Assembly: GCA_037355855.1 (NCBI GenBank)
Contig: CM074764.1
Span: 1,860,001 to 1,924,000, forward strand
DNA from: Pseudo-nitzschia pungens
Lineage: Eukaryota > Bacillariophyta > Bacillariophyceae > Bacillariales > Bacillariaceae
Direction: 5' to 3'
DNA: 64,000 bases
The notes beneath the pieces are model-generated. The model had not been told where the DNA came from. It worked only from the letters and a program-made list of their open reading frames with translations, and did not search any database. The translations under genes were made by a program, and so were the position numbers. Of the stretch, positions 33,755-46,659 are shown in pieces; positions within the stretch are counted from its first letter, which is position 1; each line of letters starts with the position of its first letter.

Positions 33755-34239
33755 TGTTAAAATGTAGCTGAAACTGGTTTAAGCTGATAGATCCCAGGGC
33801 AAGCTTGGAGATATACAGCAAGAGCAAAGGCGTGCAAACCGGTTGAGGTGCCGGTCTGTTCTATCGATAGTCTCGGATTCACCACTACGGCTGATCGAAC
33901 GAGATCAACCAGATTTATTCTAACTACCTCTTATGGGCTCAGTCAGTTAGATCTTAGGCTTGTAGTTCTACAGGAAGCTGCTGAAGGAGCAGGATGTAAG
34001 TATCAAGGTATTCAAATCAGAGTTAAACTAAAGATGTGAGGACAACAACCTTGTCGGGAATTCGACGTTGCTGTCTTGTTAATTCTACTGAGTGGTTGCT
34101 GCTGCTGCTTGTTTTCTTGTACTGTAAACTCAGTAGAAAATATTTTGTTTTCTTTACGCGCAGTGTGTGAGCGTTCATATGTAATGTATGTAGGGTTAAG
34201 GGTTTGTCAAACGAAACCGATTTTGGTTACAATTTAACA
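33755..34239 (-). repeat. 3' LTR of Copia element 3
   Basis: 485 bp, tgttaaaatg...caatttaaca; on the minus strand it is preceded by the agatggggag polypurine tract (revcomp at 34240-34249). Confidence 0.94.
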
Positions 34240-34296
34240 CTCCCCATCTGTTCCTTGATTTTGTCATGTTCAATCTACCAACAGGGTATAATGTCG

Positions 34297-37200
34297 TCAA
34301 TCTTGAATGAAGAGGTCACCGGTGTTGCCTTCATAGTTGAAGATGGGTTTAATCAGGGAATAGACAGAATTGTGACTCCAATGTTTGGTGAGAATGTCAG
34401 CACAGTTGTCCTTACCAACAATGTGTTGCAGGTTGATGAAGCCTCGTGCAATCATGCCTCGAACATAGTGATATGTGAGGATATTGTGTCTCTTGTGAAG
34501 TCTTGCATAAGGAAATGAAGCACTGAGTACTTGCTTTTCATTATCTCCCCATCCAAATGATGTGTCCTTGACAGGGATACCCATGTATCGAAATGATTGG
34601 CGTAAGTCAACAATCTGTTCAATGCATGTCCTTGCTGCAACAAATTCAGCACCAAAAGTTGCAGTTTCCACAGTGGATTGTTTCTTGGAGAACCACATGA
34701 TTGGTGTTTTGTTTGCAAAATGCAGAATGCCAGTGACAGCTTTCCCAGAGAGGATATCATGCATGAGATTTGCATCATAGAAATGGTTGAGGACAACAGG
34801 TTTGCCAAGTGGTGTTGGTGCATCAGTTGGCAGTTCTTCTTTGCATTCACCATACACACTGAGTGACCAATTGTGAGACTTGTTGTCAGGGGCAGAAACT
34901 GGGAGTTCTGGAGCTTGGGTGCGAAAGCGAATCTTGAATCCTTTGAACTTTGTTACATAACCGTAGATGCGTTTTGCACGTTCCAAGTGACCTTGTCTTG
35001 GTTGAGCTCTAAAACTGGACATTGTCATTACAGCTGTTTGAATATCAAAGCGCCCGATCGTGACAAGCCATTGGAGGGATCCAATCATGCTCTGGTATTT
35101 CTTGGTGTCTTCTTCATCAAGGAAGTCAGATGTGTCAAGTTCAGGGTGGTCATTTTCTTCAAGTGGAGACTGTGCTCTTGTTTTAGGTGCGCAGCCAAAC
35201 ATCTGTTGATAAGAGGTTTCAAGTTTGGAGATGAATTTGGATGGATCCATACAGAGGATCCCATGTTTGTCTCTTGTGAAACCACATCCTAGATGGAATT
35301 GCATAGGCCCTGAACCTTTGAGTTTGAAGTTGTAGGGTTCAGCTTGGAGGACTTCAAGAAATTGGTTTGGGTCTGACATGCACACACAGAGATCATCAAC
35401 ATAGGTTGCAACATATTCATAAACAGGCTCCCCATGTTTGTTAACGCCAGGACGCATGAAGATTTCGGCTTCATTTTTGGATCGTTCAAAACCTTGTTCA
35501 ATGAGGCATGCAGCGAGGAGATCACCAAAACATTTCCCAGATGAGCGTAGCCCATAAAGAGCTTTGTGGATAAGCAGCATGTGACCTTTGAGTGGGCCAA
35601 ATTCTGGACCTGCTTTAATGCAGACTTTTTCAGAAGTGAAGGCTTCTAAATAGGCATTGCCAATGTCTGTGCCCCAGGCATCAAGGGAGTTGAGTTCAGC
35701 CGCAAACAGGCACATGCGAAGGCCTCGGAGTGACACCACTCCAGCATATACACTGTCAAGTGGCACATCTGTGAGATTTCCATTGGCTACAAGTCTTGCC
35801 TTATGACGTCCATCATGTTTGACTGCAAAGATCATGTGGACCTTGATTTGTTGATATCCAGAAGGAATGTTGGATGCTTCAAACAGTCCGTTGTCAATAA
35901 AGGTGTCATAGTCATGGAGTTGTTGCATTTCAAGCTTGATGGCATCTTGCCATTTGGTGTTGCCATTCTTGATGTCCAGTTGTACAGCTTCATCGTGGTT
36001 GTTGGGAACTTGGAAGCCATATTGGTATTTAGGACTGGTGTTGAAGGATTTGAGCTTCGCTTGCTTGGTGAGGCGCTCCAACTGTTTGGTACGTTTGGCC
36101 AGTTTGACAATGCGCCGAAGTCTTTTCCAGCCTCTGGTTTGCAAGAGATTGTGTTCCTTGCCATATTGTGCCACAGTGACAGGATCATCAGCTGCCATTA
36201 TGTTTAGTGGTTCAAAAGTACGTTCCATGTTTTCCCATTCGACCCATAAGTTGTAAAGGCTACCCTTGTAGTCCGGGTGTCGGTGAGTCAATGGACCTTG
36301 GTGTCCAAGGATGCGTCTGAATGCCCACAATGGGCCATCTTCTTGAGTTTCGTCACGATGGATGTGATTCATGATGTCATTATATGCAATGACGTCATCG
36401 ACAGTGTCATTGTCGTGGTTGCATTTGAATTTGATGAGGTCAGGGTTCGTTTGGAGCTTGTCAAGGATGTTGACAACAGTGGTTCGGGTCCTTGTGCCAT
36501 CGGGATTGGAAATGAGGAAGGAACGTCCAATGAGATCATCAGGAGGGATGGCATCAATTGTTTGTAGCTCCCCATGTTGGTTGCATACAGGATTGCCATC
36601 ATGGTCAAGTAGAACTACCTTCGATGGACCGGTGTCAGGAATGTAATCAAGGCTTGGATCAGCTGGTGAGACGCTGGTGTCAAGATAAGCAAGTTCAGGA
36701 TCACCAAAATCTGATTCAAGGCGTGGAGTACCCGTTTTGTCTTTGGTGTAGACCACCTGACGGAAAGGTGCATCACCCATCTCCCCATAGTTGTGCTTGA
36801 TTGGAACAATTTGCCATTTGCCATCAATCTGGGCATAAGTGTCAGAGGCACGATAAACAGAAGAGGAAGCAGGTGAGACAGGAAGGGGATCACACGCAGT
36901 GCGAGACGGAGTGTCACCAGAGGCAGTGGGTAGGTGAGAGGAATTGAGGTGCTGACGCCAGGCGAGGAAGGAATCATCGGTGAAAGTGCCAGCACGTTGG
37001 TTGCGAGTAGATGCATCTAAGGCAGTGCGGACATTGCTCCGAGGGACAATCTTGTTGGTGTCAGGGACCCAAATGTTGAAGGTCATGGCATTGCCGACGT
37101 GATCAGCGAGGCCAACAAAATGCCCAAAGCGTTCGGTGGGAGACCCAAAGGGGGAGTCATCTACTTTGAAGTATACAGGCTCAAACCAGAAGAAAGCGGT

Positions 37201-40200
37201 GTAGGCAGAGATGTCACCGAGAGTGCCAGTGGCAACAAAAATGGGTTGGCGGTCATGGAGAGTGGGGTCAGAGATATGGTTGAGTAAGCCAGCAATATAA
37301 TGCATGCAGTGAAACCATAGGTGAGGAGGGGTGCCGGTTCGATCCATGACACGATTGACAGTGCGGAGAAAAGTCTGATAACGCCGTTCAAACTTGTTTT
37401 GGTGTTGGTAGTAGGGTTCAGATTGCCAAAGCCGGATCCAAAGGAGGCGAAGGTAATCAAGGACACGGTTGCTGGCCTGGTATTTACCAGAATCACAAAG
37501 CAGGCGAAGTGGGCGTCCCCAGATGCGAACGAAATTTTGGAAGCAAGAGAGAAAATCACCAGTATTCTTCATGGGTTCGACGTGAATGATGTGGGAGAGC
37601 CTCCCAAAGAAGAGTTGAGCTATTTTGGAACCGCCATCAATGGAGGGGGTATCACAATAGATGGCATCAGAGAGGACATCATCATGGAATGGGCGCACGT
37701 TCATGGCAGGCTGAGGAGCCTTGTAGCGTTTGAAGAGGTTGCCATCAGGACTGGTGGGCATGGAACCATACTGCGTGGAGTTCTGAAAAGTGGCATGGAT
37801 CCTATCAATGGGAATCCAAGCAAAGAAAGGTTTCAAGGCGGCAAAGTCATGAGGGGTGGCAACAGAGGTGCGAGGCCGATTGGTGGCATGGAGGGTGTCA
37901 GCAGACGAAGAGACGTCATCGTCAGGTGTCTCAAGAAGAGATTGGAGAGCAGTGAAGGCGCAGCGAGCGAGAAGTTCACTGTGAAAATAGTCAGCATCGT
38001 GAAGCCAAAACAGGCCGGCAGCAGATGCAGAGACAGAAGGGCCATCGTTGTCAATGCTCGGAACGGGGATGAACTCGTGGAAGTGAACACTCGAGCCAGA
38101 ATTAAGGAGGTCGGTGTAAAACTTGGCGGAGGGATCGAGAGGCCGGGGTGGAAGATTGCGAGGGGTGCCAGTAATGTCGATGTCAGGATGAGGAAGATCC
38201 GATGTAGTGTCAGGGTATAAGGACACAAAGGATGGGTCACTGGCATGGTAGTCTTGATCAAGGAGAGAGGGATCCCAGAATTGGTCAGAGGTCATGATCA
38301 CGTGTGGCAGGGAATCATATTCGGCTTGAGTGAATGGACGCATGCGCAAGTAAGGTAATCCATGTTGGATGGAGAGTGGGAAAACAAAGCCATCAGGAGT
38401 GGAGATGATTTGTTTGCCACCGGATTTAATGGATTTGTCATCAACGGTGAGGTGGTGGGCTTCCAATTGAGCAGAGGAGATGATAGAGTCGTGTTTCCCA
38501 GTGTAGGCACATTCATGAAAAATGAGGATGACAGGACCACGGTTAGAATGGCAATAAGCACCAGCAGTAGCGATGGGAATGTTTTGCAGCTGGTGGTTGT
38601 TGATGCCAGTGACATGGACAAACCGTTTGGGGACGTCAACAGAAATAAGGGAAGCATCTCTACCAATGATACATCCATTGGCACCACGATCAATCATGGC
38701 AAGGTTGGGAGTGGAAAAGCGACCCTGACTGCAGCAGTAGGTGTGGTGGATGCAAGCTGACCAGTTGTGGGGGCTGGTGTGTTGTTGAAGGAGATCGGGT
38801 GACAGACTGGCAGGCAACAGGGTCGTCAAAACGGGCAACAACGGAGCTGGAACCATCAGCCATGCGGGCAACAAGTTGAGTGGGTTGTCGTGGTTTGTTG
38901 TCGGCAAGGAGCCGGGCAGGGTGACCAGGTGACAAGGAAGAAGCAAGTGGAAGTTGGGAATTGCCGGATTGCTTGCCGTTGGGGCCTCGAGTGGGGGAAC
39001 GGCTGGAAAGTTCTTGGAATGAGCCAGTGGGAGAGGTACCGTGTTGGCGTGCAATCCACTGAGTGACCAAAGCATCGGAGGCATCAGTGGCAGGATCACT
39101 AGAGGATTCAGGGGAACCAGAACCAGGAGGAAGTGTCGTAGAAGCTGGGAGATATGCAGGGGTAGTGTATGGGCCACGATGGAAATCGGTGGTGGAGTGT
39201 GCATAGGCTTTGCGTCCAACAGGTTTTGGAGTGGATGAGGAAAAAGAATGAAGGTCAGGGAATTTGGTGGGATTGAGAACAGCAATGAATTTGCGTTTAT
39301 CCACAGGATTCATCTTTCTCCACAGGGCCATTCCGTCAGGTGTGAGACTTTTCCAGAAGGATTCCGGGAGGCGTGTGCTAGGATCAGCAGGGGCACGTGG
39401 CTGGGCACGTGGCTGAGATGCACGGAAAGCGGCATAGGTTTGGACATCTTCCATAAAGTCATCAGTCAACTCAGAGGCGTCAAGGAATGAGAAGGCTTCG
39501 TGGAGGTTGGCTCGAATGGTGCTGCGAGAAGTGGGTAGAGTGAGGGTCGCACGAGAGTCCAAACGGGTGGCTTCAGCCAGGAGAGTGGTTTTGAGTTGGA
39601 GGATGTGAACAGTGTCGTTGCCTTGGGAAAGGTCACTAGATGACGGAAGAGGCACTTTGGAAAACTGGTCACTGAGGTGAGCGTCATATGCACAGGCATT
39701 GAGAAGGAGAGTCCGAAGCATGTGATATTGCATGGGGGACTTGGGGGCTGTCATCTTACAAAGGAGGTCATATTGGTCAAACCAGTGAGTGAGAAATTTG
39801 ACAGTGGATTCCTTCCATGAGCCAAGGTTGAGGGATTGAAGGGTTTGGGTCTGTTTGGCAATGTCAAACTCTTGGGTGAAGGTGGATGCACGGAGTTTGA
39901 GGTACTCAAAATAAGCAGCCCGCCCGTCCATGGTGGGTGTGTGGGTTTGGACACAGGAGAGGGAGAGATCAGACTTGAGGACACGAAGGACAAGGACCCA
40001 GAAGAAGGTGCATTGTTTCTGAAAGAGTTTGTGATGGTAGCCGTCGAGAGTGGAGGTATCCCAGTCAGGGTCAAGGAACTGATCAACATCAAAATCATAT
40101 GCAGCAAGCTGAGCACGAAAGCCCGTGAGCCAGGTTTCAAACCGAGTGTCATTCTTGAGGACATCAAAAACAGTGACATCATGGGATCGTTTGATCCAGT

Positions 40201-40831
40201 TCTCGTATTTGAGTTGTTCATCGGTTTTGGCAAAACGGGAAGAGGAGATGGGCTGTGTTCGGGAATTCTGGTCGTGTGTGTTCATTTGGTGGGTTGGTGC
40301 AGTTTGTGTTGATGAGAGTGTGGGACGATGGGTGCGGCGAAAGGCAATGAAGGCATCTGAATCGTAGTTGGCGAAGTCCAGGAAGGCATCCGGACTGATG
40401 GTATCGGTGAGGTGATTCATGTATGCAGCAAGCGTATTGAGACGAAAGGCATGGCTGCGGGAAATGGAAACAAGTCTCCCGTTGTCTTGATATTGGAGAC
40501 AGGAGATGAGTTCGGCAGAGAGGAACCGGAATTCTGACCAGGTAGTACAGCCGCCAAAACGAAGCGCGTCACAGATGATATCTCCGTCCTCAGTATGAAT
40601 GTTGAGGAAGTGGCGAAGGATATGTGTGACATGGGGGTCAAAAGAGGGGAAGAATTCACCGTCATCGGTGGATGCATCATTCGCCTCGTTAGTATTTGTG
40701 CTTGCATGATCATCGGACATCGTGTTCGTGTTGAATCTGGTGCGAGCTGCAGTTTGAATAGATTGGAAGGTACGGTAGGTGTCTTCGTTGGTATTAGGAA
40801 ATGGAGCTCGTTGTCGGGTTTGGTATGGCAT
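34297..40831 (-). pseudogene. Copia 3 gag-pol with a one-base frameshift at the gag/protease junction
   Basis: Gag starts at ATG 40831 (MPYQTRQRAPFPN) and stays open to 38690. Pol is open to the stop at 34297 and overlaps it in another frame. Compared with Copia 1 (GTTACCCATCTCC), this copy has one extra G near 38797 (GTCACCCGATCTCC), which moves the reading out of the gag frame just before the protease. Pol carries MIDRGANGCI, the DDE core of CoDi integrase, the chromodomain-like segment, RT YVDDL, and an uninterrupted RNase H ending GNTGDLFIQD. The shift might be a recent mutation or a functional gag/pol frameshift. Copia 1 and 2 read straight through at this point, so mutation is more likely. 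Confidence 0.9.
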
Positions 40832-41866
40832 AGAATATCCGAAATTCGATGGTATAGGATCCAGTATTCAGAAGTAGGATAAGATCCAGGGATAGAATAA
40901 AATCCAAGAATAGGAAGATAATATGCCTGGAGGAATACAGTTGTTATTGCAGCTGTATTCGTGAACTCAGTGGAGGTTAAATATTGCTGAGCGCTTTGTC
41001 GTTCGAAAGCGCCGTCGCCGTTGTTGTTCGAAACGCCGTTGTCGTTCGAAAACACCGTTAAAACACCGTTGTTGTTCGAAAGCGCTGTTGTCGTTCGAAA
41101 ACACGGTTAAAACAGCAGTTGCTGAGCGTTTTATGCAGTTGCTGAGCGTATTGCTGAGCGCTTTGCCGTTCGAAAGCGCCGTCGCCGTTGTTGTTCGAAA
41201 CGCCGTTGTCGCCTGTCGAAAACGCCGTTGTTGTCGTTCGAAAACGGCGTTCGTGCTGTGGTGTGGATAAATCCGAGGGGGTGTATTCGGGCAAAAGAAC
41301 AGAGATATATTTGCCTGGTGGATACAAAGGGAGATACAGCTGTATTCGGAGAACACAGATCTATCAGTGGGAGGTTATATGTTGCTGGGAAGCGCCGTTG
41401 TTGTCGTGCGGGGAACGTCGTCGTCGTTTGATAATCGCCGTCGTCATTCAGTTGTTTTATGCGATTAAACACCGTCGTCGTTTGAAAGGCTCCACCGTCG
41501 TTAACGTCGTTGTGGCTTCTGAGACGCCGCAGCAGTAATTACAGGGATAGCAGCAATAACGGAGATATGGCGTGACGAAATGCCGAAGAAAATGGTGCAG
41601 CAGCAGCAGAAGAATTTTGAAAAATTCTTTCTCCGTCAATTCTTGGAGCTTGAAGATGCCGTTTGCACTGTTTTATCCGCAATAACAAGAAGGACAATAA
41701 TACCTGGAACGGCCTGCCAACCTATGGCTTGGGGTTCCAGTATAATAGATTATAACTGTAACAACGACGATTCGGTCTTTTCCTCGTCGTCGTTGTTTCT
41801 TGTTAGTTTTCGGTGTTTGTAGATCTCCAGCTTTGCAAGCTTACAACAAGCTTGCGACTGTTAATC
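40832..41866 (-). other. Copia 3 leader with TTCGAA repeat array
   Basis: The same leader as in Copia 1, read on the minus strand. The repeat array (40985-41260) consists of gttgttcgaaaacgccgtt units. Frames across it encode only repeat peptides. Next to the LTR it ends gcgactgttaatc, equivalent to the gattaacagtcgc after the Copia 1 LTR. Confidence 0.8.
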
Positions 41867-42351
41867 TGTTAAAATGTAGCTGAAACTGGTTTAAGCTGAT
41901 AGATCCCAGGGCAAGCTTGGAGATATACAGCAAGAGCAAAGGCGTGCAAACCGGTTGAGGTGCCGGTCTGTTCTATCGATAGTCTCGGATTCACCACTAC
42001 GGCCGATCGAGCAAGATCAACCAGATCTATTCTAACTACCTCTTATGGGCTCAGTCAGTTAGATCTTAGGCTTGTAGTTCTACAGGAAGCTGCTGAAGGA
42101 GCAGGATGTAAGTATCAAGGTATTCAAATCAGAGTTAAACTAAAGATGTGAGGACAACAACCTTGTCGGGAATTCGACGTTGCTGTCTTGTTAATTCTAC
42201 TGAGTGGTTGCTGCTGCTGCTTGTTTTCTTGTACTGTAAACTCAGTAGAAAATATTTTGTTTTCTTTACGCGCAGTGTGTGAGCGTTCATATGTAATGTA
42301 TGTAGGGTTAAGGGTTTGTCAAACGAAACCGATTTTGGTTACAATTTAACA
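41867..42351 (-). repeat. 5' LTR of Copia element 3
   Basis: 485 bp, followed by the duplicate gtgac. It differs from the left LTR at a handful of positions around the 'gatcgaacgagatcaacc' block. Confidence 0.94.
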
Positions 42352-43328
42352 GTGACAAACGAGGTAGGTGTGCAGATGCAGGAAGCGGCGAAGAAGTGTC
42401 GGTGGTTGATGGAATCAGCAGGATCAGCAAGGTCTGTGGTAAAGGGGATGCCGATACGGTGGCAGGAAGTGCCAGGAGACGTGTCGGAGCTGGGGCAGGT
42501 GCAGGGTGTGGTGCTGGTGCAATGACCGGGCCTGGTGCTGGTGCAATGACCGGGCCTGCCATTGTAGTGGTCAGGTTAGTGGGTGGTGCAGTTGTCGGTG
42601 CAGGTGCAAGAGCGGCCGGTGCAGGTGTTGGTGTATTTGCAGAAGCAGGTGCAGGGTCAGGTGCAGTGACGAGAGCGTCCAGGCCAGGTGTCGATGCAGG
42701 TGCAGAAGCAGGCGCACGGGCCGGAGCAGAAGCAGGTGCAGGGTCAGGTGCAGTGACGAGAGCTTCCAGGCCAGGTGTCGATGCATTGACCTTGGCGCGA
42801 ACTTGGGACTTTTGAACTTGGGACTTTTGCAGTTTGAGAAGCAGGTGCATTGACCTTGGCGCGAACTGGGACCGGTGCTCGGATTGGTGTAGGAGCAGAA
42901 GCAGGTGCAGGGACCATTGTTCGAAATGGAGAACCCTTCACTCGAATTGGAGGATGTAGTGTGAACGGTAGTGGTGGCCGGTATGTCTTTCGGAATTGAC
43001 AAAAGGCGGTGGCATCATAATTGGTGATATCCCGGGTAGCCTGTGGATCGATGGTGTCATTGAGGTGGACCATGTACGCAGCAAGGGTATTGAGGCGGTA
43101 GACATGGCAGGGGGGAAGGGGGGCACGGCGTCCATGAAGGTCATAGTCGAGGCAAGAGATGAGGTCGTAGGAGAGGAATCGAAATTCGGGCCAGGTGGTA
43201 CAGTTAACGAACCGAAGGGCATCACAGATGATATCACCGTCCTGTTTCTCAAGGCACAAAAATGTCCGGAGGATGTGTGTGACGTGAGGGTCAAATGAGG
43301 GAAAGAAATCACCGTGGTCCTTTGACAT
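42300..43328 (-). pseudogene. Element N gag-like frame: N-terminal CoDi gag domain fused to Pro/Ala repeats
   Basis: From ATG 43328 the first 115 or so residues are clearly homologous to the N-terminus of Copia 1-3 gag (DFFPSFDPHVTHILR, GDIICDALRF, TTWPEFRFLS, RLNTLAAYM). After about residue 130 it becomes Pro/Ala/Val-rich (PAPASAPTPIRAPV). The frame from 43328 ends at 42744 within this repeat zone; a neighbouring frame continues the APAPASAP pattern to about 42357. The rest of gag and all pol domains are missing. Whether the protein is made is unknown. Positions 42300-42351 overlap the Copia 3 LTR and are not part of it. Confidence 0.65.
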
Positions 43329-44395
43329 CGTGCTGGGATTGAATCTGGTGCGGGCTGCAGTTTGAATAGATTGGAAGGTACCGTATGTATAGAATTTCGA
43401 AATTCGATGAGATATGGGTTAAAATCCAGGAATAGGGCAAGATCCAGGAACAGGAAGTTTATATGCCTGGAGAAATACAGGTGTTATTGCAGCTGTATTT
43501 GGGAACTCAGTGGAGGTTATATATTGCTGAGCGTTGTATTTCGAAGAGACGTTGGTGTTGCGCGAAAACACTGTTGTTGTTCAAAATAACCCTTGTTGTG
43601 TAAAAGGAAACGCCGTTATCGTTCGAAGACGCCGTTGTCGTTCGAAAACGCCGTTAAAACAGCAGTTGCTGAGTGTTGAATTTATTGAGGGACTTGTTGT
43701 TCGAAAACCGCCGTTGTTGTCGTTCAAAAAACAAAGTTCGTGTGGTGTTCGAAAAACGCTGTTGTTGTCGTTCGAAAACAACGTTCGTGTGGTGTGGATA
43801 AATCCGAGAAAGGTGTATCCGGGCAAAGGAACAGGGATATATTTGCCTGGTGGATGCAAGAGGTGGATACAGCTGTATTTGGAGAATACAGATCTATCAG
43901 TGGGAGGTTATATGTTGCTGCGTCGTTTGAAAACACCGTTGTTTGCTTAAAACGCCGTTGTTGTTCAAAACACCCTTGTTACTCGAAGAAGCCGTTGTTG
44001 TTCGAGCGCTACAGTTGTATGCTCCGTTGTTGAAACAGCGTCGTGTTTAGAACAGCACGTTCGTGGTGTTTGTTGTGGTTAGCAGCAATATCGTGACGGG
44101 ATATCGTGACGGGAAAAATGGGTGCAGCAGCAGTAGAATTTTGAAAAATTCTTTCTCCGTCAATTCTTGGAGTTTGGAGATGCCGTTTGTACCGTTGTAT
44201 CAGAAATAATAAGGAGAACAATAATACCTGGAACGGCCTTGCAACAGGGGGCTTGGTGTTCCAGTGTAGGATTAAAACTGTAATCAGCGTCGATTCCGTC
44301 TTTCGTCGTCGTCGTTGTTGTTCCTTGTTATTTTTGTGTTGCTTGTAGATCTCCAGCTTTGCAAGCTTAAAATAAGAAGCTTGCGACTGTTAATC
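43329..44395 (-). other. Element N leader
   Basis: Homologous to the Copia leaders, with the cgccgttgttgttcgaaaac array (43600-43790 and 43930-44010), the 'ttctttctccgtcaattcttgg' block, and gcgactgttaatc against the LTR. This shows N derives from a CoDi element of the same group. No gene. Confidence 0.75.
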
Positions 44396-44895
44396 TGTTA
44401 AAATGTAGCTGAAACAGGGTTTAAGCTGATAGGTCCTAAGGCAGGCTTGGAGATATACAGCAGGAGCAGCAAACCGGTTGAGGTGCTGGTTTGTTCTATC
44501 GATAGTCTCAGATTCACCACTACGATCGAACGAATCAACCAGGTCTATTCTAACTACCTGTGGGCTCAGTCAGTTAGACCTTAGGCTTGTAGTTCTACAG
44601 GGAGCTGCTGAAGAAGCAGGATGTAAGTATCAAGGTATTCAAATCAGAGTTAAACTAAAGATGTGAGGACAGCAAGCTTGTCGAGGATTCGACGTTGCTG
44701 TCTTGTTAGTGCTACCGGGTGTTCTGCTTGCTGTTTGTGTACAAATAGTACTGTATTTTGTTGTGTCTGTACAAGCAGTACTGGAACCCAGTAGAAAACT
44801 ATTTCCGTGCACAATAGGCGCATGGAAAATAATATGCAACGTGTGACTGGATTGAATCCACCAGTCATGAACCGTGTTACGGTTACAATTTAACA
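44396..44895 (-). repeat. Right (5') LTR of element N
   Basis: 500 bp, tgttaaaatg...caatttaaca, followed by ctggg. It preserves the uninterrupted site into which Gypsy G inserted in the other LTR. Confidence 0.94.
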
Positions 44896-46659
44896 CTGGG
44901 TGACCAAAGCATCAGAGGTATCAGTTGCAGGATCGCTAGAGGTATCAGAGGAACCATAACCAAGAGGAAGGGGCGTAGAAGCCGGGAGGTATGCAGGGGT
45001 AGTGTATGGGCCACTATGGAAGTCAGTGGTGGAGTGTGCATATGCTTTGCGTCCAACAGGTTTAGGAGTGGAGGAGGAAAAGGAATGAAGGTCAGGGAAT
45101 TTGGAGGGATTGAGAACAGCAATGAATTTGCGTTTATCCACAGGGTTCATCTTTCTCCAAAGGGCCATTCCGTCAGGTGTGAGACTTTTCCAGAAGGATT
45201 CTGGGAGGCATGTGCTGGGATCAGCAGAGGCACGTGGCTGGGATGCACGAAAAGCGGCATAGGTTTGGACATCTTCCATAAAGTCATCAGTCAACTCAGA
45301 GGCGTCAAGGAAGGAAAAGGCTTCGTGGAGGTTGGCTCAAATGGTGCTCCGAGAAGTGGGCAGAGTGAGTGTTGCACGAGAGTCCAGTCTGGTGGCTTCA
45401 GCCAAGAGGGTAGTTTTGAGTTGGAGGATGTGAACAGTGTCAGTGCCTTGAGAAAGGTCACTAGATGAAGGGAGAGGCACTTTGGAAAACTGGTCACTGA
45501 GATGAGCATCATAGGCACAGGCATTGAGAAGGAGAGTCCGAAGCATGTGATATTGCATGGGGGACTTGGGGGCTGTCATCTTACAAAGGAGGTCATATTG
45601 GTCAAACCAGTGAGTGAGAAATTTGACAGTGGATTCCTTCCAGGAGGCAAGGTTGAGGGATTGGAGGGTTTGGGTCTGCTTGGCAATGTCAAACTCTTGA
45701 GTGAAAGTGGATGCACGGAGCTTGAGGTACTCAAAATAAGCAGCTCGCCCGTCCATGGTGGGTGTGTGAGTTTGAACACATGAGAGGGAGAGGTCAGACT
45801 TGAGTACATGGAGGACAAGTACCCAGAAAAAGGTGCATTGTTTCTGAAAAAGTTTGTGATGATATCCTTGGAGATTGGAGGTATGCCAGTCAGGGTCAAG
45901 GAATTGATCAACATCAAAATCATATGCAGCAAGCTGAGCACGAAAGCCGGTGAGCCATGTTTCAAAACGGGTGTCATTTTTGAGAATATCAAATACAGTG
46001 ACATCATGGGATCGTTTAATCCAATTCTCGTATTTGAGTTGTTCATCAGGTTTGACAAAGCGGGACGAAGAGTTGAGCTGAGGGCGGGAATTTTGGTCGT
46101 GTGTGTTCATCTGATGAGGTGGTGCAGTTTGTGTTGGTGCTAGGGATGGTAGTGTAGAACGATGAGTGCGTCGAAAAGCAATGAATGCGTTGGAATCGTA
46201 GTTGGCGAAGTCCAGGAAGGCATCCGGGCTGATGGTATCGTTGAGGTGGTTCATGTATGCAGCAAGCGTATTGAGACGAAAGGCATGACTTGGGGAAATG
46301 GAAACATGTCTCCCGTTGTCTTGATACTGGAAACAGGAGATGAGTTCGGCAGAGAGAAACCGGAATTCTGGCCAGGTAGTACAGCCGGCAAAGCGAAGCG
46401 CGTCACAGATGATATTGCCGTCCTCAGTATGTATGTTGAGGAAGTGACGAAGGATATGTGTAACATGAGGATCAAACGAGGGAAAGAAATCACCGTCGTC
46501 GGTGGATGCATCATTTGCATCGGTGGTGGTCGTGCTTGCGTGATCGTCGGACATCGTGTTGAATCTGGTGCGAGCGGCAGTTTGAATGGATTGGAATGTA
46601 CGGTAGGTGTCCTCGTTAGTGATAGGGAACGGAGCTCGTTGTCGGGTTCGGTATGGCAT
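44896..46659 (-). pseudogene. Copia 2 gag, N-terminal part, with nonsense mutation
   Basis: Starts at ATG 46659 (MPYRTRQRAPFP) and matches Copia 3 gag closely. The frame stops near 45337, where the CGA Arg codon of the other copies (STI-R-ANLHEAF) has become TGA. It is open again from there to the N insertion point (DALVTQ). The insertion falls in a Trp codon of the VTQWIARQHG block, and the 5-bp TSD supplies the same bases on both sides. Confidence 0.88.

Larger units (their letters stand above)
33755..42351 (-). mobile_element. Copia element 3 (CoDi-type), nearly intact
   Basis: 8597 bp with two 485-bp LTRs (33755-34239 and 41867-42351) and TSD gtgac (33750-33754 and 42352-42356), inserted in element N. 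The LTRs differ at only a few positions. It lacks the 17-bp duplication of Copia 1 and 2, so RT and RNase H stay in one frame. A single-base insertion between gag and protease separates it into two overlapping frames. Confidence 0.95.
24321..44895 (-). mobile_element. Element N: non-autonomous Copia derivative with gag fragment and satellite, split by two later insertions
   Basis: 500-bp LTRs (24321-24653 joined to 30406-30572, and 44396-44895), TSD ctggg (24316-24320 and 44896-44900). After removing Gypsy G and Copia 3 with their TSD copies, about 6.2 kb remain. Reading in its own (minus) direction: LTR, Copia-type leader, an N-terminal gag-like frame running into Pro/Ala repeats, a long ATCGATCGTA-type satellite, a set of polypurine-tract-like repeats, LTR. 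No protease, integrase or RT was found, so it must use enzymes from autonomous CoDi elements. Confidence 0.85.
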
